From the NCBI GenBank assembly GCA_022925895.1, contig JAKSYS010000735.1, forward strand, positions 1 through 29,251: DNA of 29,251 bases, in the 5' to 3' direction. Source of the stretch: Fragilaria crotonensis. Its lineage: Eukaryota; Bacillariophyta; Fragilariophyceae; Fragilariales; Fragilariaceae. The position numbers and the translations under genes are program-made. The notes under the pieces were generated by a model. The model searched no databases. It worked only from the letters and a program-made list of their open reading frames with translations, and was not told the origin of the DNA. Shown here piece after piece: positions 18,591-27,316 of this stretch; the first letter of the stretch is position 1, and every line of letters starts with the position of its first letter.

Positions 18591-20033
18591 TCAGGAACAA
18601 CAATTACATGTGATTTCACCACCGTCGTTATAGATAGTGATAGAAGAGAGTGAGCAGAGGGATGACGGAATTGTCCCAGTCAACATAGTGCTGTCGAAAT
18701 CCAACATCGTCAACCGTGTCAAGAGTCCGATCGCACGTGGAATTGTGGAAGTCAACAAATTTTCCCAGAAAATCAAAGACGTCAACTTTGTCAAGAGTCC
18801 AATCTCACTTGGAATGGTCGAAGTCAACGAATTTTTATAGAAAGACAATACCGTCAATTGCGTCAAGAGTCCAATCTCACTTGGAATCGAGGAAGTCAGT
18901 GAATTGTTGTAGAAATCCAGGTAAGTCAACTGTGTTAGGAGTCCGATCTCACTTGGGATAGTGGAACCAGTCGTTGTGTCGCCACCAAGCTCAGATTCAA
19001 ACACGAACGTCGATCGACACGATGTCACGTCTGGAATGGAAAGAAACCTGCAGGCAATTGTTTCCGGTGTTGAGGAAGGAGAAGTGAGAGGTGCAGCAAC
19101 TGGTGGAGTGGTTGGCGCAGCGACTGGTGGAGTGGTTGGCGCAGCGACTGGTGGAGTGGTTGGTGCAGCGACTGGTGGAGTGGTTGGTGCAGCGACTGGA
19201 GGGGTGGTTGGTTCAGCGACGGGTGAAGAGGTCGCAACTGTCGGATCGGGGGTAGGGGGCGGGCGTTTAGTTGGTGCCCGTGTGGGGGGCGGGCGTTTAG
19301 TTGGTGCCCGTGTGGGGGGGATCAATGACGAAGAACTGCTAGCGGCAGCTGGTGATCGTACGAGAAGTACAACCATTACAACCACCGCGCCAACAAGACA
19401 GCACGCCAACAAGGCAAGACCCACAAAGATCCACCGACGTTGGTACCATTTCGTTTTAAGGTGTTCGGCTTCCGCCACCAACATCGTTCCGTCCTTATCA
19501 TCTGGTACCCGTTGAGCTTCCATAGTGTAAAAACCACTTCCAGCTGCAATTTCACTACTGCTGACAGCATTGGTATGTGTTCCTGTGGAGTTTGGCGCTC
19601 CATCTTCCTGCCTGGATTCTTCACTTGTCAAGTCGCTCGTGGAATCATACGAACGAATTGATGGCCTGAATGTCAAACTTGCGGCTGTGTTGCGAATTGT
19701 TCGTACGGGAAATGCTCCGGGACCGACGTCGTGATCGCCCGCAGGAACTGCCGCTGATCTTGCCAACGACATCGGTTCAATCGGTGGTGCATATTCCAAT
19801 TTCTTAGTACCGATACCACGAGCAACGTCACGACTATCCTTGCCATAAACTTTTGAAGCTGATGGTAGCGAAGCCGAGGGAGAGGAACCAGAAGGAGCCG
19901 GCGCCATGTCCATGATTAGCATATCAGACGAAAACTCTTCAGCACAGTCATCCTCATCGATTCCATCAGTCAAAGGCTTCCTGGCAACATCGCCAACGGC
20001 CTTGGCACAGATGCGATTCTCCATCAGAAACAA
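18591..20033 (-). CDS. Single-pass membrane protein with extracellular leucine-rich repeats, 480 residues
   Basis: A long N-terminal low-complexity region (residues 1-200, acidic patch EDDCAEEF) without a signal peptide leads to a basic stop (KTKWYQRR) and one membrane helix at about 201-225 (WIFVGLALLACCLVG..). A Ser run, two copies of TRAPTKRPPP and five copies of PTTPPVAA follow as a stalk (about 236-315). Then come about four 24-residue repeats of the form IPSEIGLLTQLTxLxFYxNSLTS (about 359-455) and a short Cys-containing end (CNCCS). The positive-inside rule puts the N-terminus in the cytosol and the LRRs outside (type II). No kinase domain is present. Proteins of this layout are common in pennate diatoms as receptor-like or adhesion proteins of unknown ligand. 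The gene is single-exon and sits between two transposon-derived repeats. Confidence 0.88.
   Translation of the reverse strand: MFLMENRICAKAVGDVARKPLTDGIDEDDCAEEFSSDMLIMDMAPAPSGSSPSASLPSASKVYGKDSRDVARGIGTKKLEYAPPIEPMSLARSAAVPAGDHDVGPGAFPVRTIRNTAASLTFRPSIRSYDSTSDLTSEESRQEDGAPNSTGTHTNAVSSSEIAAGSGFYTMEAQRVPDDKDGTMLVAEAEHLKTKWYQRRWIFVGLALLACCLVGAVVVMVVLLVRSPAAASSSSSLIPPTRAPTKRPPPTRAPTKRPPPTPDPTVATSSPVAEPTTPPVAAPTTPPVAAPTTPPVAAPTTPPVAAPTTPPVAAPLTSPSSTPETIACRFLSIPDVTSCRSTFVFESELGGDTTTGSTIPSEIGLLTQLTYLDFYNNSLTSSIPSEIGLLTQLTVLSFYKNSLTSTIPSEIGLLTKLTSLIFWENLLTSTIPRAIGLLTRLTMLDFDSTMLTGTIPSSLCSLSSITIYNDGGEITCNCCS
19091..19215. repeat. 24-bp coding minisatellite (PTTPPVAA x5)
   Basis: Five nearly identical 24-bp units encode the Pro/Thr-rich stalk of the LRR protein on the minus strand. 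A second, 30-bp repeat (TRAPTKRPPP x2) adjoins at about 19257-19318. Such arrays usually vary in copy number between alleles. Confidence 0.8.
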
Positions 20034-20959
20034 GATTGATTTCTATGGTACCGGTGCTGACGTATTGGACTACTGGAGTATTGGAGAACTGAAATAGAAC
20101 AGTACGTACGTGAGTTGATGCGCTGGAGCGATTGCGATTGGTATCCAAGAGCCTCGAATGAGATCACCTCCGAGCACTCCTAGGCGAGTATGCAAACAAT
20201 TTACAACTCCTTCTCGTCTCGCCCCCCCCCTGAGAGCCAAACAGTAAAAACACCAAGGAGGTCAAGAATAGAGCATCTATCAGTCCTCAGAAGTGTGCTT
20301 GAGTATACTCACTACCTCGTATTTCTCAATATGTTGCTTGTGCACTTTTACTAAAGCCAGTTCTAATGAGCTGAGAGCACTCGCTTGCGAAGAAGAACTT
20401 ATGACAAAAAATGAACCGGAAAACAATTGAATCGTACAGGTACATAAGTACTGGCTTCCCACGTACACTTCAACTATTCTGAAATCGTAGTATGTGCGGT
20501 GGGTGTTGCTATTGGTCCAAATCTGTCCGTCATCAACCAACTTTGGATGACGACAGTTTGAGTACAGAAAACGACACTATGATATTACTATAGACACTTT
20601 TGTGCGTATGGCAGATGACTGTTGCTATGTTCCAGATCTCTGCAACAGTACTTACATTCCGGTGCGCAGTACCACTATACTTCCACTAGCTAGTAGTTGA
20701 CAGCACTCTAAACCCTTATTAGTTTTCCTCTCAGCAATGTTGTTGGGTACAATACATTCGTATGCACATTTGAGGGGGTTCGCATTCACTGTTTGAATGG
20801 GACTTAGCCACAATAATTTGTGCAGCAAACACCATTATTGATACCATAGAATCGCACAACAGAAAAGAAACAAACACAACTCATCGCTCTTCTGCTTCTC
20901 TAGTTGTTTTCATTGGCCTCACTTGCGTTGTTGGACAAACCATGACAGGCTCACCATGA
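20034..20959. other. Intergenic region upstream of the LRR gene
   Basis: No supported gene. It holds a C-run (about 20221-20230) and TACTGGAGTA at about 20070. The promoter of the LRR gene is expected here. Confidence 0.45.
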
Positions 20960-21472
20960 ACAAGGTCAGCAGGACAAGTGAGAAAGTCTCCACGACGAAA
21001 CAACGTCGGACAGAAGACGGGAACGGTAAGGAAAAGTACTAGTGTAGCGAGAAGAATCCTTAATGGAAAGTCGACTGGGAAAAGAATTGCGACCAAACCT
21101 GCCCCAAAAATTGACGTCGCCAGCGACAACGTCGACAGCAATGATGAAGTGGAGGAGGTGGACAATGATCGTGATCAACGAAGGCAGAAAACTAAAGTCT
21201 CATCAAATGATGTGGACAATGTTCTTGAACAACCAAGGAAGTTAACACTCGTGTTGTCAAGGGAAGGAGCTGTGAAAAGGAAGAAGATGACATGAAAAGC
21301 CAGAAAACCAGTGAGAGCGCCCAAGTTACACAAATCATCATCATCATCATCTTACGAAAATGAATCTGACCCCAGCGATGACGATGATGGAAATCATTTT
21401 GCAGGCGGCGTCGTTCCGAACCCTACAATTACAGCCGCAGTAGAGGTTTTGGATGATGATGATGATATATAA
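20960..21472 (+). pseudogene. Basic then acidic low-complexity ORF with an in-frame stop
   Basis: From 20960 one frame reads a Lys/Arg-rich segment (RKSPRRNNVGQKTGTVRKST..), an Asp/Glu-rich segment (SNDEVEEVDNDRDQRR), KRKKM and then TGA at 21293. The same frame continues without loss of character through KARKPVRAPKLHKSSSSSS, SDPSDDDDGN and VEVLDDDDDI to TAA at about 21470. There is no ATG near the beginning, so either an upstream exon is missing or the 5' end is lost. The pattern is that of a nuclear, histone-tail-like or chromatin protein, but no domain is recognised. It lies directly beside the 3' end of retroelement 2, so it may be part of a transposon or a fragment moved with it. Confidence 0.4.
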
Positions 21473-21567
21473 AACCTAATTATTGGGTTATCACCGTCAT
21501 CGGTCTTTCGTCAAGGCCAATGTGTGTACCCCGCCGTGGCCTCACCATATTGCAAGTAGGCGACAGC

Positions 21568-22918
21568 TTATCTAATCCCTAACCCTAAAATTTCCATCAG
21601 TAAAGTCAGTCCCATTAACTCCTTCTCAGTCGGAGAAGAAACTGTAGATCGGAAGTACGATGTCAGAACGGTTTGCCGTAGGCTTCCTGCATGTGCGCGA
21701 GCCTGAGATTGTTGTACGTAACGCAGCCATCGTCTTCGGGACGATGGATTTTTCTTGATGATCACTGAAAGAGGTTGTTCACAATAGTGTCGATCGCCCG
21801 GTCGTAAGCTGTCTGCCTGCCGATATAACTCCGTTATCTCCATGAGCTCCGCGTCTCGAATTCGTTGAATGTCTGAATCTTTGCCGTTGTGTAGTGTCTG
21901 ATTTCTTCCTTGCCATTTTGCTTGTGTCATTTTATGTAGTGCATGTAGGATTCGTTGTATGCATTGAAATCCCTGTCCCATTTGCTGTTGACTCGATCCA
22001 TACATATCACAATCAGCCATCGATCTCCATTCAACGCTGAGATATCCTTTAATTGCATTATGCCAGCCAATGTCCTTTTGATCACGTGATGCCACTCTGA
22101 TACGGTCGTGGAACTTGGTAGGAAACTCTGATAGTTGCGGTTGATAGTCGTCATATCCATCGATCCAAGCGAGTATACCCGCCCTCAGTATTTGATAAAC
22201 GGGATGCTGGTCTGCAGGCGACATCTGTTGCTTGAACTGCTGCACAGTTGTGAGATGCGCAGGATTCTGACTACATCGAAGGACGTGAGTAGGTGTCTCG
22301 TCGCTTTCCCGGCAGCACGGACATATCTTTAAAGCACAATCTTTCACTTTGGCATTCTGGTATCGCACTTTTCCAGTATTCCATTGATCATAAATAAATT
22401 TTGTTTGAGCCGCTTGTTTTGCAGGCGACAATTTGCGGAAAAAACGTCCGAGTACCTCGACGTCGATTCGATTCCACGTTGAGTTCGACCACCGATATTT
22501 GGACTGAGGATATGTTCTCAAGTGATACCCATTAATGTGAAATCGTATGCATTGCTCAACTTGTGACACCAGTCTCACGCCGTTGATTGCGATTGATATC
22601 CTTGATTCCGATGCGTGGTCGGACAGTTCGCACGATTGTCGTTTCGTAGATTGTTCCCGATACCAAGTTGCAAGTGCATCCACATGGTTGTTGCGTTTGA
22701 TATCGAAACTCTTGCCCGGGGAGTTATCGCAAGCTATTTGATGTCCTTTCACCCATACCGGAGTGACCCGTCTTCGTAACGATGTTGTTCCCGATCGAAT
22801 AATGCCCATATAATCAGGGTTCGACGGTTGACGACGTTGAAGGTGGGGATTGGAGACATTCTGGATAGCTGACTTACTGTCCGTAACCCAATGAAATTTG
22901 CATTTATACCGTGTTCCC
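21568..22918 (-). mobile_element. 5'-truncated retroelement with partial RNase H and CCHC knuckle (element 2)
   Basis: An open frame on the minus strand encodes about 450 residues of retroelement protein. It begins inside an RNase H fold: HWVTDSKSAIQ (third catalytic Asp), WVKGHQ and NNHVDALA (last catalytic Asp) are present, while the first two acidic residues of the DEDD set would lie upstream and are missing. A knuckle C-x2-C-x8-H-x3-C (CPCC..ETPTHVLRC) and a helical C-terminal domain (IGWHNAIKGYLSVEW, RNQTLH) follow. The reverse transcriptase is absent. The layout fits the C-terminus of a non-LTR-type element, but I cannot place the clade. In frame, the ORF runs on to 23034, which is chance read-through into repeat R2. 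Confidence 0.8.
21572..21590 (-). repeat. Short telomere-like TTAGGG stretch
   Basis: On the minus strand TTTTAGGGTTAGGGATTAG, two TTAGGG units, sits at the very end of the element 2 ORF. It is too short to call a telomeric array. Confidence 0.5.
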
Positions 22919-23728
22919 GACATTGCTCGGGCGGAGAGCGTTACTGGTAGCATATTACTTGCAAATGCCGCCATTTGTAAAGTCGGCAGCATTACTGGTA
23001 GTCTGCTGCTATCTACTATTGTCAACCGGAACACCTTGGCAATGAAGCTGTCCCTTCATTGCCTTGGGGGGCGTATCACGATTTGTCCAGTAGGGGGCAA
23101 GAACGGAATAACATTGCCGCTACTCTAGCAGAGTAAGCTCCCCCCTGCTGCTTCAAAGGATGATGACAACATAAAGCCCCAAACACTTTTTTCCAAAGCA
23201 CAAGAAGTTGTGACGAATGGTAAGAAGGCGTTGGCGTGCATGATGGCTCAGGGTAGCCCCTACAAACCAAGACTACATCAATGGATGAACCACAATGATT
23301 ACCTTCAGTTTGTAAGAGAGAAACGTTTACATTGCTTTTAACCCTTCCACGAATGATGTTAATGACCATGTCAGTGCTACTAGCTCCACTGCAGCTAGAA
23401 TGAAACTCGGGAGCGCCACTATTATTCATGTCTGCAACAATGTTGCGGTAATACTGATTTTGCTTTTAGATGTTGCCTTCTTCTCCACATGGATGACCAA
23501 TTCATGTTGCAAATCTGACTTTTCTTAAAAACCAAAACAATGATCAGACCATGCAGGATATGGTCATTTCTGGAGTCGGTGGTCAAGGTACTGAGCAACA
23601 GACCTCCTAAGAAAGAGCAGTATCATACACACTGGAATCATAAAGACTGCTGGTTTATATTTGCCCAAAGACACCAATAGTAAACTACATTTGCTTGCTC
23701 CTTTTCTATGCTAAAACTCTCATGGGAT
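22919..23728. repeat. Direct repeat R2 (810 bp)
   Basis: Second copy of R1. It lacks the internal tandem duplication and about 20 bp near 23280. The plus-strand reading frame seems to go on beyond the shared part (WDDAPANEGIPQKSLMELNSDDVPFPDD to 23911), so R1 is the 3'-truncated copy. Confidence 0.85.
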
Positions 23729-24779
23729 GATGCTCCTGCCAATGAAGGCATACCACAGAAGAGTTTGATGGAACTCAATTCTGATGATGTTCCTTTTCCT
23801 GATGACACCAACAATGCATTATTGCATTCTATAGGATTGCTTGTGTTCATGATTCTTCAGCGTTTTTTTCTTGTTGCAGGGCTCATTTGTGAGGAGACAG
23901 CTGCTGAATAAAGCATGTCATCATCTTTAATCCTTGATTCTTGGAAATCTTCTTGGTGATAGCTGTTGAGTCACTGCCACCATCCCTGGGATGCCGGCAG
24001 CACTTGGTACCTTGAGATTAGCCCAGTATTGCTTTTTGTCTATGGATGCAACAGGTCAGGAGTGTTACCAGCAGCTTTGCACAGCATGTACTTGTTCTTG
24101 TCTTATTGCCAAAGATTATATTTTACTCCATTTGTATAGCATCTTCCAATAGATTGGAAATAACCATGGCAAAAACGAAGAAAGGGAATTCAGTCCTCTT
24201 CCAATTCTCCCATTTTGTCCTGATCATGCCACCTCATTGGGCAATGCTGAGCTCTGCTGGCTGCATGCGTGTATTTGTCTCGACACTCAATGACCAGTTG
24301 GAATTGAGCACGATTATTTCTTCGAATTTTCCATGTGCAAAGGTCACTTGTGTTCCGAACATTCTTGACTTCTCCAAAAGCCGAACAAGTTCGAAACGTC
24401 CGCGCAGCAGCTCGTGATACAACATCCCAACCCAGCAACTCAACAAGCAACCAAGGAAGAACATCACGCTGCGCTATCTCATCGTCGTTTTGGGAAACGG
24501 ATGAGATAAAGGTATTGCAATTTACAAATGCGCAAAAAACCGTCAGCTACTCTGGGATGAATTTGCGTATGCATATAGCTTTCATAGGACTCTAAATTCA
24601 AGACTTTGGCCGGTGACGTCACGGCTGGCCAGCTGGATCGTTTCGAGGCCGAATGGTCTGTAGTGGAACCGGGACCCCGCCACACAGAGCTCGGCACACA
24701 GCAGTGCGTAGGACCTGATGGACCGGCCACCACGATGACACAAGCGAACATTTAAGTAACACAACTCTCAAACGACAAG
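23729..24779. other. Region between R2 and TIM9
   Basis: A plus-strand frame continues from R2 to 23911 without a recognised domain. Overlapping ORFs at 24046-24467 on both strands have similar weak coding character and no motif; I could not decide that either is real. The last 180 bp hold the TIM9 promoter. Confidence 0.4.
24615..24622. promoter_or_regulatory. CRE-like palindrome TGACGTCA upstream of TIM9
   Basis: Perfect 8-bp CRE 158 bp upstream of the TIM9 start. CRE-type TGACGT elements bind bZIP factors in diatoms and other eukaryotes. Use here is inferred. Confidence 0.4.
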
Positions 24780-25174
24780 ATGGAAGGCGTCAGTCAGCTC
24801 CCCCCTCACCAACAGCAGCAGTTCATGAAGCATCTAGAACAGATGCAAATGAAAGATTCGTTAAAGTAAGTCGATTCAACAGTGACATCGTAAGCACACC
24901 ATTGTAAGATTGCAACGTATCGCATCTCACGATCTAACTCTTTCATTACAGCATGTACAACAATTTAGTCGAAAAGTGCTTTGATCAGTGTGTGTTTTCG
25001 TTCCGCAGCAAGACATTGGACCGATCCGAAGCCACATGTGTTGAGAATTGCGCCGCTCGTTATGTCAAAATGACACAACGAGTCGGATTGCGATTCGCAG
25101 AACACCAGGCCATGCAACAAAAGAGAGCAGCAGATGCCGCGGCGGCGGCTGCTGGAGCCGCTGCAGGGCGGTAG
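24780..25174 (+). CDS. TIM9: Mitochondrial small Tim chaperone Tim9, two exons, 102 residues
   Basis: Intermembrane-space chaperone that, with Tim10, escorts hydrophobic carrier and beta-barrel precursors to the TIM22 and SAM complexes. Exon 1 is 24780-24865 and exon 2 is 24952-25174; the 86-bp intron has donor GTAAGT and acceptor TACAG. The product has the twin motif CFDQC-x15-CVENC (two disulfides, helical hairpin), and the Tim9 signature after it, YVKMTQRVGLRFAEHQ, which resembles the KMTQR..RF of other Tim9 proteins and separates it from Tim8, Tim10 and Tim13. The N-terminus is Gln-rich (PPHQQQQFMKHLEQMQ). The last 16 residues are almost all Ala/Gly, an unusual extension. No presequence is present, as expected for import by the Mia40 route. 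Confidence 0.95.
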
Positions 25175-25591
25175 AACTTGATGAATTTATACCTAGTAAT
25201 CATTCATGACAAGACAGGAGAGAGTAATCAACTGATTTGGATGGGCCGACTGAAGTACGTAGCATGGCGCATCCAAACTACTAACGTTGGGAGTGATGCT
25301 AATGAGATACAATGCATTACGCACGAATCGCCCGATTTGGTTCATACCTTGGTTGTGCAAATCAGTTCATGAGTAGAGTGCACTTAATTCGTAAAGCTAC
25401 GCTATCTCCTGACTCAATTAATTTATGCTGTGACGCATCTCAACATCAATTATCTACATCGCTTTTGCCTTAAACATCAAGCATTAAGAAGATGATCTGA
25501 CAAACCCTAGACCTTACGCCAAGCTTATCGACGAAAAGCTATGAAAACCACAACCCCTTCAACTCGACATGCCTTCAACACCTCGGTATAA
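25175..25591. other. Spacer between convergent genes
   Basis: No supported gene; 3' ends of TIM9 (+) and of the Ser-rich protein gene (-). Confidence 0.5.
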
Positions 25592-26294
25592 TTACGCCAA
25601 ACGGTAGTCATCTTTCGACGTCATTTCCACACCCTTCGCATCACTCAAGGCCCGATCGGCGAAATTGGAAAACAAGTCCATGCGACGGGCGACACTACCT
25701 CGGAGTTGGTGGTTCCCAACCTTTTCGCGACGCTGTCCCAAAATTCCAGCCACGAGGGCGGTGGTGGCCGCCAATGCCGCCACGGCGAGCGGCCAGTAGG
25801 ACACAGCCGCCGCGCTCGTCGGAGCCGACCCACCGCTGCTTGTGGCAGCCTCAGACGAGGCCGAGGAAGAGGCTTCAGCACTGTAGGTTTCTGTAGACTC
25901 GGAAGACGAGCTGGATGAGCTGGTTGGCAGCCCAAGTCTGGGCAAATTCTACCCCATTCGTGATGAGCGGGTCCAATGGGTGGCTGTGGTTTGCAGCAAT
26001 CAACTGGATGCACGCCGACTGTGAGGAGTCATGAGGTGTATGGGTGAGTATATGTCTGGGTGTGGGTGTGTGGGGCGAAATCTACATTCCGCAGCGCCCA
26101 TGCAGCGAGGCCAGGTGTTGATACGTACGGTGAAACAAAAGCGAACTAAACCAACCAAACAGCTGTCTATGGTCCTCAGACGCATCTTCCTCTACGGCGG
26201 CGGTGTCGCCTCGTCGAAGAGTCGCGACTGTCTCTTCCGCATTGCATACTACAGCCAGAAGGGCAACAAGGAGAACAAAAGCAAGGCGAGCCAT
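25592..26294 (-). CDS. Secreted/type I membrane protein with Ser-rich stalk, spliced
   Basis: Exon 1 starts at 26294 with a clear signal peptide (MARLAFVLLVALLAVVCNA) and runs to HRQLFGWFSSLLFH. The last exon ends at 25592 and encodes a Ser/Glu/Ala-rich stretch, one membrane helix (SYWPLAVAALAATTALVAGI) and a cytosolic tail with RRMDLFSNFADRAL. Two splice models remain. Model 1 has intron 26019-26128 with an ideal donor GTACGT and acceptor CACAG; it gives a short Cys-containing piece (HPVDCCKPQPPIGPAHHEWG) but needs one extra G at 25931-25933 to reach the Ser-rich frame. Model 2 has intron 25938-26124 with the weak donor GTATCA; it keeps the frame without a correction and skips that piece. 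I slightly favour model 1. Function unknown; diatom-type surface protein. Confidence 0.65.
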
Positions 26295-27316
26295 GGTGGG
26301 AGGATTAGATTTGAGGTTGATACAACAAAATTTTCTGTGATTTTGTAGAGTTAACTCCATCTACTTGATGCAGTATTTACCCTAAATAAACTCTGTCACA
26401 TTCACAAGTTTCTCGGATCGTGTTATATTTGAGCTATACACATAAAAGGATTAATCGATATCCAAGTATATATCGATGTTTAACTCGATAATTTCCAACG
26501 GGGCGCGGGAGGTACGAAAATATGTTGATTTCGTCCTTGCAACACCTATCGAAATAATAAGAACAGACCAATCTACTTACATCTACGCTGAGCATAGTAG
26601 GGATTTTTCTTTCTGTTTGGCCAAAAATAGAGTTACTGGTTACTGGTTACTGTATCGTGCAAGGAATGAATGGATCTCCTACTAGTCTTGAATAGGTGCA
26701 TACATCAAACTGGATTTGGCGCAATTTACGAAATATCTGCGCGAACCCTTCGCAGCTAACTCGAGGGTCGAAGGCGGTGATGGGTCTCAGCAACACTTGA
26801 TAGACCAGAATATATCGACCATCGCGGGCCCTGCTGGCTCATCGGAATGAGCCCTATAGAAGGTACGCACATGCTCTGACGTTTCCTTGAGTTGGATGAG
26901 CCCGAGAGTAATGGTGCGATTGGAATGCTTCATTGGCTCCAGTTTTCTTTCAAGGGAAAGGGGCAGCAATGAAACGCAATCCTAATTCCTAGTCCAAACT
27001 GCACCAACTGTTGTAGTGTCGTTTCATCGCTAAACTGCCGTACCAGCACTTCAATGAGACGGGCTCACTTCCCAGTAGCATGAACGAATTCCAATGAGCT
27101 AACAAATAGCATGGTCATGTTCACCTCGCTTCCTCAAGAGATGCCACGATGACAAGAAACTGCTTCTCCGCATTTTTCCTAGCAAGTGAAGCGTACTGGC
27201 CACAGACGCATCGTCTTTTATTGTTCGGCAGAAAAGGCACGCGAGCCGCGGAACAAACAGTCGATATGGCGGACTCGCATTCTCAATCAAGAGAGCATTG
27301 GCGCTGAGAAATAACG
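26295..27316. other. Intergenic region, possible 3' exon of the monooxygenase gene
   Basis: Mostly AT-rich without supported genes. GTTACTG occurs three times in tandem at 26632-26652. A minus-strand frame at 27099-27290 could be a last exon of the monooxygenase-ankyrin gene, because that gene's apparent end overlaps a GTAAGC donor. Confidence 0.35.
26632..26652. repeat. 7-bp tandem repeat GTTACTG x3
   Basis: Three perfect contiguous units in intergenic DNA. Confidence 0.75.

Noticed and set aside
19025-19237. HQPLHQSLHQP repeat ORF
   Set aside because: Other-frame shadow of the PTTPPVAA minisatellite in the LRR gene.
16536-23034. Shared minus-strand start MFRLTIVDSSRLPVML.. in the ORFs ending at 16536 and 21568
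   Set aside because: This N-terminus lies inside repeats R1 and R2 and is not RNase H sequence. The fusion to retroelement protein comes from an open frame crossing the junction, so it is not taken as the true start.
16834-23728. R1 and R2 as the two LTRs of an LTR retrotransposon
   Set aside because: The repeats do not begin with TG or end with CA, the interior holds an unrelated LRR gene, no primer-binding site or integrase is seen, and the retroelement part is of another type and truncated.
24046-24467. Overlapping ORFs on both strands between R2 and TIM9
   Set aside because: Neither shows a domain, signal or splice support, and both frames look equally plausible, so no gene is called.
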